A stretch of DNA of 34,975 bases from a virus. The notes beneath the pieces were generated by a model that was not told the DNA's origin, did not search any database, and saw only the letters and a program-made list of their open reading frames with translations. Each line of letters opens with the position of its first letter. The first letter of the stretch is position 1. Below, piece after piece: positions 16,865 through 27,000 of this stretch. Location of the stretch: the IMG/VR virus record IMGVR_UViG_3300045006_000483, positions 1-34,975 of that record; one strand, given 5' to 3'. The position numbers and the translations under genes are program-made.

Positions 16865-17332
16865 GTGGCATACACAAACAGCTCCATCTCGCTGCCCGCG
16901 ACGATACTCAACGAGATGCTCAGGACATACGTTCCTTCTGTTCAGAAGCGGGTCTACCCGCCAGGCATACGGGTGGATGCACAAATGCCCAGGATTACCA
17001 TCACTCCACTCAGCCCGCAGGACGGACCGACTTGGCTTGGCGAAGGCTTTGGTGGCTACAAGGGAAAGTTCATGAATTGGACTTTCCGAGTCGACATCTG
17101 GGACCGCGACCCGACCCAGATAGAGAAAATATCAAGCGAGGTGGATTACGCGGTCTGGAAGCACCGCAGCTATGTGCCGACAGCTGCAGCGGATGCTGCA
17201 AAAGGAGAGTTCGCCCTTCTTCGCATAAACGGCGGCGGGGCGATAACGATGAATGAGAAGTTTCAATTATACCAGAGGACCCTGAACGTGACGGGGCTTT
17301 GGCTATCGAAATCAGCCGAGACGTGGCAATGA
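16865..17332 (+). CDS. Tail completion / tail terminator-like protein
   Basis: A 155-residue protein between neck and tail-tube genes, where a tail terminator or completion protein belongs. It has an alpha/beta look: helix (SLPATILNEMLRTYVPSV), strand (RITITPLSP), a Trp-rich beta hairpin with FRVDIWDRDPTQIEKISSEVDYAVW, and a last strand pair, consistent with the lambda gpU / gp17-like completion fold. GTG 16865 is preferred with AGGTG six bases before; GTG 16856 would lie within the SD. Translation may be controlled by the hairpin that contains this SD. Confidence 0.65.
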   Translation: MAYTNSSISLPATILNEMLRTYVPSVQKRVYPPGIRVDAQMPRITITPLSPQDGPTWLGEGFGGYKGKFMNWTFRVDIWDRDPTQIEKISSEVDYAVWKHRSYVPTAAADAAKGEFALLRINGGGAITMNEKFQLYQRTLNVTGLWLSKSAETWQ

Positions 17333-17342
17333 GGTGTTTTGA

Positions 17343-18593
17343 ATGGTGGATGTGATATATGTCGGTGGCAAAACGTATGTTGTAACCAGACCGGAGTCGA
17401 CATACGGAACCGACCCAACGACTGGCGATGAAAAGCTCCAGCTCGCAACCAATTTCACTGCGAACATGAAAAACAACATGCTCCAGATTTATACTCTTGG
17501 AGGCGGGAGGAGCTACAAGCAGATTGTTCCTGGCAAGTTCGAGGTATCGGGCTCGCTGGAGTACGATGTGCAGAATGGCACTTTCCTCAGATACGGGGTA
17601 GGCGCCGTATCTGCCGGGCAGCAGGCGACCAAGAATCTCGACGGGACGACCATTACCGGGTCGCCTACTTCGGCGCTCAAGAGCTATTCGGTGACCGAGG
17701 CGGACGTTCTCACTTCGTACACAATGGTCGTATACAACCAGAGCGATGCCTCATCCACCGATGTCAGGACCATCTACACCGGAGTCAAGGTCAACCAGGT
17801 TGGATTGAAGGCTGACACCGAGAATCCTCTGCACGCGACGGTTGACTGGGTTGCTCAGAAGCCCACGACTTCCACTGGCGACTATTCGGCTTCAGTGACC
17901 ACCACAAACTACAACGACACGCCTCAGATGTTCTACCGCGGGCAGCTTCTGATAGGCTCGGGAGACTACGGTCTTACCGGGACCGGCACATTGAATACGA
18001 TGACCGACACCTCAAAATCCTGGACCGTCAATGCATGGCAGACGAGCTGGGTTTTGATTGACAGTGCTGGCGCGGCATTCGTAATCTCGTCCAACACCGC
18101 GACGGCACTCACCGTTTCCGGAACCCCCACCACCGGGAAATATGTGATTGTCCCTCTCTCGACCGTTACTGGAAACCAAGTCATCCAATGCAACTCTGTC
18201 GACATGACGCTCGCGCAGAACCTAGAGCCTTACTGGTCAATCAGCAACGACACCGGGCGCGGCATCAAGTATCTCATAGAGAAGCAGCGCGAGTACACAC
18301 TCTCGCTGGACTTGAACTTCGTGAACGTCGACCAGCTCGGCAGGTTCTACACCGGTGCGGCTGCAGGCACAACCCCGACGACGACTTCCGACTACACCAA
18401 GTTCATGGTGGTCGTGGACTACAAGACGGCAACATCTGACGGTGACAACTTCCGCGCCTTCAAGCTGGTGTTCAGCGACTTGGTCTTCGACGAGGAGTCG
18501 CTCCCGGCGAATCCGAAGGACATCCTCAAACAGACCATCACCGCCAAAGCCAAGAATCTCATGGCGTTCTTTATCACGAACGAGACACAGTAA
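17343..18593 (+). CDS. Major tail (tube) protein with inserted beta domain
   Basis: A 416-residue protein with SD GAGGTG. The order tail completion, tube, chaperone pair, tape measure is canonical. N-terminal part FEVSGSLEYDVQNGTFLRYGVG and the C-terminal part (YTLSLDLNFVNVD ... FRAFKLVFSDLVFDEESLPANP) fit tail-tube beta sandwiches. Residues about 200-262 (GTLNTMTDTSKSW ... ISSNTATALTVSGTP) look like a separate small beta domain of a type found in phage structural proteins, here probably displayed on the outside of the tail tube. No signal peptide. Confidence 0.78.
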   Translation: MVDVIYVGGKTYVVTRPESTYGTDPTTGDEKLQLATNFTANMKNNMLQIYTLGGGRSYKQIVPGKFEVSGSLEYDVQNGTFLRYGVGAVSAGQQATKNLDGTTITGSPTSALKSYSVTEADVLTSYTMVVYNQSDASSTDVRTIYTGVKVNQVGLKADTENPLHATVDWVAQKPTTSTGDYSASVTTTNYNDTPQMFYRGQLLIGSGDYGLTGTGTLNTMTDTSKSWTVNAWQTSWVLIDSAGAAFVISSNTATALTVSGTPTTGKYVIVPLSTVTGNQVIQCNSVDMTLAQNLEPYWSISNDTGRGIKYLIEKQREYTLSLDLNFVNVDQLGRFYTGAAAGTTPTTTSDYTKFMVVVDYKTATSDGDNFRAFKLVFSDLVFDEESLPANPKDILKQTITAKAKNLMAFFITNETQ

Positions 18594-18639
18594 TGGGGCG
18601 GCAGGTAGCCGCACCCTAAAACAAGTCCCCGAGTAGGGG
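18569..18639 (+). promoter_or_regulatory. TATA-like box plus paired RRGTA-loop hairpins, copy 2
   Basis: A weaker TATA-like CTTTATCAC (18569-18577) lies near the end of the tube gene. About 22-25 bases on begins hairpin 1, GCGGC-AGGTA-GCCGC (18598-18612), lengthened by GGG/CCC beyond one bulged A. Hairpin 2 is CCCC-GAGTA-GGGG (18627-18639). GAGGT, the SD of the next gene, follows at 18643. The spacing, the two hairpins and the RRGTA loops repeat the design seen at 16790-16858. Confidence 0.55.
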
Positions 18640-18653
18640 CGAGAGGTAGTCCT

Positions 18654-18977
18654 ATGGAGAAAACGGTGGAAATAGAGCTGGCTGATGGCACGGTGGAGCA
18701 TATCACGCTCAGGCGCATACTGCGCAAGGAGCGCCGTGAACTGAATAAGATGATTGCTCCGAAAGAAGTCAGCGCACAGAACCAGGATTTCAGGGTCGAA
18801 TACGACAAGTATGAGGAATACCGTGAGAAGTACATCTCGATGGGGATAAAGCATCCTGAGAAATACAAGCAGGTCGCAGAACTCCAGTCTCTGCCAGACT
18901 TCGCATTTAACCAGTTGTTCGAGGCAATGAAGGAACTCAATGGGGAAAACAACCCGGAGGCGACCGAAAAAAAATAA
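18654..18977 (+). CDS. Tail assembly chaperone, short form (gpG-like)
   Basis: A 107-residue, charged, mostly helical protein between tail tube and tape measure. It should coat the tape measure protein during tail assembly, as lambda gpG does. It starts at ATG with GAGGT seven bases before. The end is GAA AAA AAA TAA, a slippery run that lets a fraction of ribosomes shift back one base and make the longer form. The residues KERRELNKMIAPKEV and the helix around LPDFAFNQLFEAMKEL are typical of these chaperones. Confidence 0.85.
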   Translation: MEKTVEIELADGTVEHITLRRILRKERRELNKMIAPKEVSAQNQDFRVEYDKYEEYREKYISMGIKHPEKYKQVAELQSLPDFAFNQLFEAMKELNGENNPEATEKK

Positions 18978-19171
18978 GGACCTCCATCCAGCGGGGGGTT
19001 ATCTCCAAGGCGGTCTCAGACGCCTTTGACTATTACCTCTTTGCCAAGTCGTTTGGCTGGACACCGTCGCAGGTGGAGGACATCGAGGACGCTACGCTGC
19101 ATGAACTTGCCATAATAATCGACGAGGTCTCGCGTGAAGAAGAACGGCAGATTAAAAAAGCGCAGAAGTGA
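18654..19171 (+). CDS. Tail assembly chaperone, -1 frameshift fusion (gpGT-like)
   Basis: After a -1 slip at 18968-18974 the ribosome reads ATA AGG ACC TCC and continues for 65 codons in an open frame that has no start codon of its own and ends at 19171, next to the tape measure start. The T part (RTSIQRGVISKAVSDAFDYY ... EEERQIKKAQK) is helical and acidic, with an FGWTPSQVEDI motif as seen in chaperone T domains. The fusion is about 172 residues. In lambda the T part binds the tail tube protein while G coats the tape measure. Confidence 0.82.
18968..18997 (+). promoter_or_regulatory. Programmed -1 frameshift signal
   Basis: A AAA AAA (18968-18974) is a perfect slippery heptamer in the zero frame, followed directly by the TAA stop. 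Six bases later CCTCC (18981-18985) can pair with GGGGG (18993-18997) around a 7-base loop, with one G-U pair, a plausible stimulatory hairpin at the usual distance. Confidence 0.8.
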
Positions 19172-19176
19172 TTGAG

Positions 19177-21045
19177 ATGGCGGACAACTCCGTGACCATT
19201 GCACTGAAACTTGATGCTTCCCAGTTCAACGCAACGCTTAAGCAGGCGCAGGCTGACCTAGGTGGATTTGGCGCAGGAGCCGGTCGCGGAGGCAAGCGTA
19301 GCGGAAAGGATGACCTTGGGCTTGAAACCATTGCATTTGAGTCGAAGAAGGCAAGCAACAACATGACGAAGATGAACAAGAGCATGGAAAACTTTGTGGT
19401 CCGCTTTACTTCTATGCTCAGAGGGAATCTTTCTCCATCCAATGTCCTTAATACACTCAAGAGCGCACAGGGAGTTGTTGGTGGGATGGGTGGTGGGATA
19501 GGCGGTGGGACTGGTAATGCCTTGGCTGGGATAGAAGGCATAGGTGCCCAGGGTGCAGCTGCGGCGGCTGCAAGTGGAGTTGGAGGAACAATAGGCGCAA
19601 GTCTCGGCGCTATTGTCGGACTTCTTGTAGGCATCGCAACTGTCATCGCGCTCATAGCTGCTGGCATCGCAGTTCTCATCACTAGCGTCTCGGCGATAAG
19701 CGTAGCCTTTAGTCCGATACTCAAAATCCTCCAGGCTATAGGTCGCGTAATCGGAGCCGCGCTTGTCCCAATTTCGACGGTCATAGTCCAGTTTCTCAAG
19801 CCGCTCATCTGGATGCTCATACCCTTTGTGCATCTCATGAATGCGATATTCCGCCCAATCAGGATGGCTATAGCTCAATTTTTCAAGGGAGCGGCAACGC
19901 TGATTAGGAGTGGGGACATCGGGGCAATATTTGGTGGCTTATTTGCGGTTGTCATGCCCATCCTCACCGCTGCGGCAACTGCCATAGGAAATATGCTGAT
20001 GCCGCTGTTCACTCAACTTGCAGCCTGGATAGCTGGATTTCTCGAACTAGATATGTCTGCCCTCAAGAATACGCTTGAAAATCTCTTGGGCAAGCAGTTG
20101 GGAGATGCGGTATCTGGATTAATAAACGTCATATACTTTGCCATATCAGCAATCAGTGGTTTCATTGCTCAATTCGTGGGGAAGAAGGATTTTGATAAAA
20201 TATTTGGAACTGGGGCGTTCAACAAGATAGCTGAAAAAAACGAAGGGTTTGCCTTCGGGAAAGGAATCGGCGAGACTGTGCAGAAATTAGTGACAATATT
20301 CTCAGGATGGATTGCAGCATTCACTAAGGACCCGCTCGGGACTCTCTATTCGACACTGGTTTCCGCCATAACCAGCGTTATCTCAGCCATGAAGACGCTG
20401 GCGTTTGGAACCGGAGTACCAAAAGGTCTTCGAGTAGGTACTCCCCCCTACAAACCTTCTCCCATCAAGCCAAAGACAGACACGCTTGAAACTGTGTTTG
20501 AGGAGAGTGGTCTGATAGGCGCGATAAATATGATAGTCAAACAGTTCACCGGAATAGATGTAGCAAAGTTCTGGAATGACCTGACGGACTATTGGACCTC
20601 GACACTCAAGCCGGCATTCGACAATATTGTCAAATCCATAAATAGTTTCCTTGACACCACCTGGAATGGACCCAAAGGCGTTGCAGCTTCTGCTACGAGT
20701 CTGGCTACCTCGCTCGATAGTGCTGCAGCGGCATTTGCGTTAGTTACTGGTTCCTGGATAACTAACTTGGCACTTGGTTGGATAGCCAACCAGTTTGCCA
20801 ATGCTAAGAAAAAAACGACTACTGTGCAAGATGCAGTGATAGCTCCGGGAGGAAACGTTGTCAGCACCAGCCCGCGGGATTATCTATTTGCAATGCAGGA
20901 CCCGAGTTCTATTGCAAATGGAGGGGGAAATAACTTTAGTCTCACAATCAACGTCGAAGGCAACGTGGACGACAAGACACGCAAAGTAATCATTGAGGAG
21001 GTCCAGCGCGTGGTGGCGTACCAGTGGAGGTCAATAGCGAGGTAA
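19177..21045 (+). CDS. Tape measure protein
   Basis: A 622-residue protein that sets tail length and probably enters the cell with the DNA. It begins with the common tape-measure start (VTIALKLDASQFNATLKQAQADL), has an Ala/Gly-rich hydrophobic region at about 95-190 with several potential membrane helices, more amphipathic and hydrophobic stretches to about 300, and ends in a strand-rich tail (NFSLTINVEGNVDDKTRKVIIEEVQ). ATG 19177 is preferred over the in-frame GTG at 19168, with AGTGATTG as SD. Gene length predicts a tail of roughly 90 nm at 1.5 angstrom per residue. It follows the chaperone pair. Confidence 0.88.
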   Translation: MADNSVTIALKLDASQFNATLKQAQADLGGFGAGAGRGGKRSGKDDLGLETIAFESKKASNNMTKMNKSMENFVVRFTSMLRGNLSPSNVLNTLKSAQGVVGGMGGGIGGGTGNALAGIEGIGAQGAAAAAASGVGGTIGASLGAIVGLLVGIATVIALIAAGIAVLITSVSAISVAFSPILKILQAIGRVIGAALVPISTVIVQFLKPLIWMLIPFVHLMNAIFRPIRMAIAQFFKGAATLIRSGDIGAIFGGLFAVVMPILTAAATAIGNMLMPLFTQLAAWIAGFLELDMSALKNTLENLLGKQLGDAVSGLINVIYFAISAISGFIAQFVGKKDFDKIFGTGAFNKIAEKNEGFAFGKGIGETVQKLVTIFSGWIAAFTKDPLGTLYSTLVSAITSVISAMKTLAFGTGVPKGLRVGTPPYKPSPIKPKTDTLETVFEESGLIGAINMIVKQFTGIDVAKFWNDLTDYWTSTLKPAFDNIVKSINSFLDTTWNGPKGVAASATSLATSLDSAAAAFALVTGSWITNLALGWIANQFANAKKKTTTVQDAVIAPGGNVVSTSPRDYLFAMQDPSSIANGGGNNFSLTINVEGNVDDKTRKVIIEEVQRVVAYQWRSIAR

Positions 21046-21049
21046 TCCC

Positions 21050-21592
21050 ATGGTCGAAACTGTCTATCTTTACTATTTGAACGAAGCCGGGGATGGGTAT
21101 CTCAGTGCGGCTGGTGCCGCAACGTCAGACCCGGTCTTCAAGCTAGACGCCTCCGACATCTCCATCGACAACGGGAGAAGCACCGAATCGATGGAGATTC
21201 CTGGGATGCCCTGGAACACCTGGTTCGACAACAACAACATCAATCGAAAGTGGGAAATCTCCGGCAAGTTCGCGGCGAAGGATGACACGTGGAGCTCCAC
21301 CGACTACACCGGCAGGTCGCTGGATTTCGTAAAGCAGCTGCAGCAGGTTCTCAATGGAATCAAATCAGACGGGACACTCAACTCGGCGTCGCAGTATGGA
21401 TTCGCAATAACAATTAACCAGCAATTCGGGTCGACTGCGGATACCTATGTGTCCAAGGGTCTTTACTCCGGGCAGGTAATACGCCTGTTGCTGTCCCGCT
21501 TCAGCTTCAAGCTCAGTGGCGGCATTCCTGGCGTGGTGGACTACGCCATCACATTCGATGAGGTGGGAGACATAATCAATATGGGGATTTGA
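21050..21592 (+). CDS. Distal tail or baseplate-associated protein
   Basis: A 180-residue beta-rich protein with SD AGGTAATC, four bases after the tape measure. It starts with strands and a loop (FKLDASDISIDNGRSTESMEIPGMPW), then FGSTADTYVSKGLYSGQVIRLLLSRF and a final strand-rich VDYAITFDEVGDI. Position just after the tape measure is that of distal-tail proteins or of LysM-like or FI-type baseplate parts. No close family is recognised. Its stop TGA shares one base with the next ATG. Confidence 0.6.
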   Translation: MVETVYLYYLNEAGDGYLSAAGAATSDPVFKLDASDISIDNGRSTESMEIPGMPWNTWFDNNNINRKWEISGKFAAKDDTWSSTDYTGRSLDFVKQLQQVLNGIKSDGTLNSASQYGFAITINQQFGSTADTYVSKGLYSGQVIRLLLSRFSFKLSGGIPGVVDYAITFDEVGDIINMGI

Positions 21593-24009
21593 TGGAACTC
21601 GATGACTTGTGGAAATTCATCCTGGCGGTCTTCGGAATAGGCGGGGCTGCGGTGCTTGCGACAGGAGCCTATCCAATTCCGCCATCTACTTCGATATATG
21701 CCGAGGTTCTCCCGGGTCCCGCATGGGCTACTGCCGGTACAAGCTATCCGTGTATCTGGGAAATCCATCCCGCAAACAACAAAACAATAAACTCGGTCTC
21801 CTTCGGGAGCCCCGGCAGCTGGTCTGCCTGCACCCAGAATACATCGGACTGGCTACTCTGGTCATGCAGCAGCGCCGCGGCAGCTACCGGAAATGTGACG
21901 TGCCCGCAAATACGTGTCGTGCAAAACGAATATCCGGGAACAAGCGAGACGCTTTACACCAAGAACATGACCTTCTTAGATACCCAGAGTTTCAACGGGC
22001 TTGACGTGACGCTCACCTCCGGTACGGTATCGAATGGCACTTATAGGTACAGAAACCTGCTCGTGAGCGGCGCGATAACCATCACTGGGAATGCCACGTT
22101 CATAGTCCTGGAGAACATAACCATAGACACGGCTGGCTCAATCACAGTCGACGGCGGGTCTTATTCTCCATACACCTTGAATGTCACAGCCCTTCGATTC
22201 GTGAACAGAGGCACATTGAGCGGGGATGGCGCGCAGGGCATCAATTCTGAGGTTGGAACATGCGGTTCGCTTTATAGTTGTGGGCAATGCTATTATGGGG
22301 GCGGTACGGGCTACCCCGGAGCCAGGATATTCATCAATGTGGCGTCTTTCAACAACACAGGCACGATAACGATAAATGGAGGGAAAGGCGGGTCCGCTAG
22401 CTGCACAACATGCGGAGGCGGCGGTGGGGGTTACTATGGAGGGTCGTGTTCGGCTGGAAAAGGGGGAGCCGGCGGCAGCCTCACGCTCTCTGAAACTGTG
22501 GCGGATTACAGCAGCACCGGAAGCGTTTCCATGGTCGGTGGGGCTGGTGGTGACGCTACGGCATGTTGCGGCGCTGCAGTATGCTCAGGAACCGGCGGCT
22601 CTGGCGGTTCCGGGGGGAACTTCACCGCCCTGTCCTTGAACTTCACACAGCTTGGAACCGTGAACACGAGGGGAGGCGCTGGCGCCGCGTCCGCAGCCTG
22701 CTCATCGCATAATCCATGCCAGGGAACTGGCGTGTGGTTTTCCGGAAGCACCCCGGCACAGCCTGGCGGGACTGGAGGGTACACGCTACTCAACGTTTCC
22801 CAGAACATCTCGATTCAGAACAGCTGGACCGCCACCGGCGGGGATGGTGGCGCGGCGTCCGTGTGGTTTTCCGCTTACTGCGGGGCGGCATCTGCCGGCT
22901 CGAACGGGCAGAACAACGCAACCTACTGCGCCAACGGGAGTGGCATGGATTGGACGAAATTCAATCCAACGGCGACTGCTTCAATCAGGAGTTGCCTTTA
23001 CCAGCCAGTCGCAACATTCAGCACACCCAACGCGTCGACAAACATCACGACTTACTACCAAAACCTCACATCGACTCTTTCCACTAGCGCATCGGACATA
23101 GCGTACGAGCTTTGGATTTCGACCGACAACGCCAGCAGCTGGACGCCGGTGACATCAAACTACACCTCGTTCCTGCCATCGCGCTACAACTCTTCGTTCG
23201 TATTGGATACGTACCGCATGGGTGTGGACACGCCAAACACAAGCATGATGCGCGCGCTTGCATACAACAACACATCGAAGGTGTTCGGAGCCGACTACAT
23301 CTACTCGTCCAGGTTCACCATGGGCAACATCCCGGTGAACGTGAGCGGATACGCTACGCCCAACGGGACCGTAAGCACCAGCATTGTGACGTTCTACTGC
23401 AAGATGACCAACTCCACCGACGCCACGCCACTGCAGGCGGCAACTGCGTATCTGCATCTTGACGGGACATCGTACGCCATGTCCTATGATGTCTCTACCG
23501 GATATTACAACTACACGAACAACAACAAGTGGGTCGCAGGCAACCACTCATGGAGCTGTGTGATGGGAAAGTCCAGCTATAGGTCGGTGAACACCTCGAA
23601 CACGTCTATACTGCTGAGCGGCTTCGGAATATTCTATCCTTCAGGCTACTCGTCGGTCAAGCTCACCTGCCCATTCCCGACGATATATTCGATGACACCA
23701 GCCGGGCAGAAGGCGGGAATCGGCATCTTCAGGATTGTGAACTACAACTCGACAAACCTGAAGAACTACTCGCTGATTCTAAACAACACACCTCCCGTTG
23801 GAGTGTATCTCTACGCACGTTCAGGAAGCTTCCTATCCGGAACATCGCGCACGAATTGGAGCCAACTCAGCACAACAAACACCACCCCGGTGCTGTCGAA
23901 CGTGAATGCCTCGAGCACGAATGCGTATGTGTGGCTGGTCATGGACTGTGTCAGCGTGACTCCAGGAAACTACACTCCGGTCAGTTACATATTCGTTGAG
24001 AGTGGATAG
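21592..24009 (+). CDS. Gly/Cys-rich beta-solenoid adhesin-like protein with N-terminal anchor
   Basis: An 805-residue protein. Residues 7-26 are a hydrophobic signal or anchor (WKFILAVFGIGGAAVLATGA). From about 130 to 230 it resembles a right-handed beta-solenoid. At about 225-450 four stretches of Gly-rich loops (GGKGG, CGGGGGGYYGG, GGAGGDATACC, GGSGGSGG and similar) carry many cysteines, as in Gly-rich phage adhesins. The C-terminal 300 residues are beta-rich with many N-x-S/T sequons. ATG 21592 is chosen over TTG 21589. Probably host recognition, but the export signal suggests a surface glycoprotein. Confidence 0.75.
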   Translation: MELDDLWKFILAVFGIGGAAVLATGAYPIPPSTSIYAEVLPGPAWATAGTSYPCIWEIHPANNKTINSVSFGSPGSWSACTQNTSDWLLWSCSSAAAATGNVTCPQIRVVQNEYPGTSETLYTKNMTFLDTQSFNGLDVTLTSGTVSNGTYRYRNLLVSGAITITGNATFIVLENITIDTAGSITVDGGSYSPYTLNVTALRFVNRGTLSGDGAQGINSEVGTCGSLYSCGQCYYGGGTGYPGARIFINVASFNNTGTITINGGKGGSASCTTCGGGGGGYYGGSCSAGKGGAGGSLTLSETVADYSSTGSVSMVGGAGGDATACCGAAVCSGTGGSGGSGGNFTALSLNFTQLGTVNTRGGAGAASAACSSHNPCQGTGVWFSGSTPAQPGGTGGYTLLNVSQNISIQNSWTATGGDGGAASVWFSAYCGAASAGSNGQNNATYCANGSGMDWTKFNPTATASIRSCLYQPVATFSTPNASTNITTYYQNLTSTLSTSASDIAYELWISTDNASSWTPVTSNYTSFLPSRYNSSFVLDTYRMGVDTPNTSMMRALAYNNTSKVFGADYIYSSRFTMGNIPVNVSGYATPNGTVSTSIVTFYCKMTNSTDATPLQAATAYLHLDGTSYAMSYDVSTGYYNYTNNNKWVAGNHSWSCVMGKSSYRSVNTSNTSILLSGFGIFYPSGYSSVKLTCPFPTIYSMTPAGQKAGIGIFRIVNYNSTNLKNYSLILNNTPPVGVYLYARSGSFLSGTSRTNWSQLSTTNTTPVLSNVNASSTNAYVWLVMDCVSVTPGNYTPVSYIFVESG

Positions 24010-24011
24010 AT

Positions 24012-27000
24012 ATGGACAGAAAACATATCCTAGTTGCCATTCTTCTGGCATGTTTAGCCTCCATAGGCTACCTTCTCACGCAAAAAACACCCACGGAACC
24101 GACAATATATCGGAACTTTGTTACTGGTGGGGGAGCTGCTTGGTGGAATGCCACATGGACATATAGGATGCCGATAACGCTCAACTCGAGAGTGAACTCT
24201 ACCCTGGTCAACTTCACTGCAAGAGTGGACCTCAACACAAGCAACGCAACGCTGTGGGGAAGCGGATGCACGAACGTGAGGTTCACAAACGACGCAGAGA
24301 ACCTGTCGCTTCCATACGACCTTGACAGCGACTCATCAGTGTTCTGCGGAAACGCAACGAACCTGGCAACATTCTGGGTGAATGTACCACAGCTGACGCA
24401 GAACACAACGATATACGCCTACCTGGGAAACACTGCCGCGGAAAGCGGGGAGAGTTCCGCAGCCTGGAGCCAGGCTGGGTATGGCGCAGTATGGCATCTT
24501 AACAACCGCAGCGCGGACTATGGAAACTATACGTGGGAAATCAAGAGCGGCTCGGAGGACTGGGGCACTTCCAACTGCAGAGTCGGCTACTGCGTCTACT
24601 TCAACGCAAATAACGAGTTCTTCTACAGCTCAACAACCGACTTTGACTCAAAGTCGGCATCAACATATTCAGTATGGCTGAAAGCCACGAATCTCTATTC
24701 AAACAATGCACACTTCGTAATCTTTGGCAACACAAACGCAGTATCGGGGGCATCCGGGTCGAATGTAATCTTTCGTTCCGCAATGGACGGGGGTTCATAC
24801 TTCAGGCTGAGTGCAATATCACCATACGTCGGCACAGCAATGGCAGACAGCGGCAGTGACGTATCACTTGGGCAAGAATACCTGGCGGTGACAACCAACG
24901 TAGCAGCAACGAGTCTCAGGCTATGTAGAAATGGAACCTTCTACACTGCTTCGAGCGGTAGCTCATCCTCAGCTTCAGGAATATCGCTCGGAGGCTCAAC
25001 TGCATGGAATCCGGCGAACGTGGAAGGATACTATGACGAAGCCAGAATAGCGAATATAGCCAGGTCTGACGATTGGCTGCAAGCGGAGCACCTGCAGAGT
25101 GCAAGCCCAGGCAGTGTATCCTACATCATCATAGATGTGTCATCCTGTCGCACCCTCAACGAGACGAGGATATACAATATCACGGCAGACATCTCAGCCA
25201 CGACCGACTGCCTTAACATTACTGCGAGCAGCGTCACCGTGTGGGGCAATGGCAAGACAATCACCCAGACCGCTACAACAAACGCAAACTACACTGGGCT
25301 CAAGAGCAACTCGACGCTCGGGAATATCTCGAACATCACCTTCAGGAATTTTGCTGTTGGTGTAGCACTCTCATCGACCGCGAACAACACCACCCTCAAT
25401 CTCGTAACTGTGAAGGACGCCTATGGTCTCAACGGGACTGACACGGCACAGGGGAGTAGTGGTTCTTGCTCATATCACAATGGTTCTGGTGTTTATGTTG
25501 ACTCGAACGGAGGCGATGCTTCCCCAGGGACAAATGGCACCGGAGTTGTTGGTTTCGAGGTGAACTCGTCTTTCAATACCTTCTCAAACATCGTAATTCA
25601 GAACATAACTGGTGGACGCGGAGGCAACGGTGGGGTTGGCGGTGATGGGTGCGTATATACTTGGGGATATTGTGGTCCGCCTTCTGGAGAATACTACTGC
25701 GGCAGCGGTGGGAGGGGGGGGGATGGTGGCTATCCTGGCGAAGTCTATGCTTTCAAGGTCGCAACCGACTCGTCGAACAGCTTCACTGACATTGCAATCT
25801 CCACGGTCTCTGTTGGACTCGGAGGCACAGCTGGCAGGCAGGGCTATGGAACTGGTAGCGGGGGCAGCTGCTACACTCATGGATATTGCTTATGGGGGGG
25901 TGGTTCCGCACCAGCGCTCGCAGTAGCAACGAATAATTCATCCACGTATGGCTTCAGTCTTCTGAATGGAGGCGCAAACACCTTCCTGCGAAACAACATC
26001 ACCTCGATGGCAAGCTCGAGCTATGGTTTCCATCTAAACAACTCTACGAGCAATCTGTTATTCATCAACAACAACACCGCGCAGTTCTATTCCAATGCAG
26101 CTCAGAATATCAGCTCCTATGAAAACGTGGGCTGGTTCCCAACCACCACGAGCAATGGTTCGGATGCCACCACCTTTGCCAACACTTCATTCTACACAGG
26201 AGCGCCACACTCCTACTGGTACAACGGTACATTGCGCCCGACCGCGCCGGTACTGCAGTCGGTACGCTGGACTCCAAGCGGTTCCTTCAATGCGAACGAG
26301 ACCCTGATGGGATACTGCAACGCATCCGATGCCAATCTCGACACGCTGACGTATTACTGGAGGTACTGGCGCAACGGAGCCATAAACGCAAGCGGGTCGC
26401 TCGGACCGGTCACAGAGAGCATCGAGAGGAACCTGGTCAACCTTACACAGAGCAACTTCTCGCACAACGACTCGCTGATTCTCGAGTGCTGGGCGAACGA
26501 CTCGTTGCTTATTTCTTCATACAACAACTCCTCGGCAAGCGTGCCTGCCGGATTCCTGGCATACTTCTCGCCAACCCCAGCGAACAACAGCTATCTCTAT
26601 GACGCCAGGCTCACCGTCAATTCCACAGTATATGGCATTGTTCCGACAGTCTGCAACGTTACACTTGGCAATGGCACGGTTTACAATATGACGATAGCCG
26701 GGCGGTCGGCAATATCCCCCACCATAGAAATAACCCAAAACTCGACGAACTTCACGACAAAGTGCTCCAACGGCTCGGTGGAGTTCAGCATTCCGCTCTA
26801 TAACATAACCGCACTACGTGTCGGGTCCAGCTACTGCTTCGGGATAAGCGGGATACGGTTCACTCCGCTCCATGGCTATCAGCAAAACGTCCTGGCGGTG
26901 AATGAAACCTCGTCCCTCGCGCTGTTCTGCGTGAACAACACCGCGGGTGGCAACAACACGGTTTATGTCACCGCCACCCCGACAATAGCCGGACTTACGC

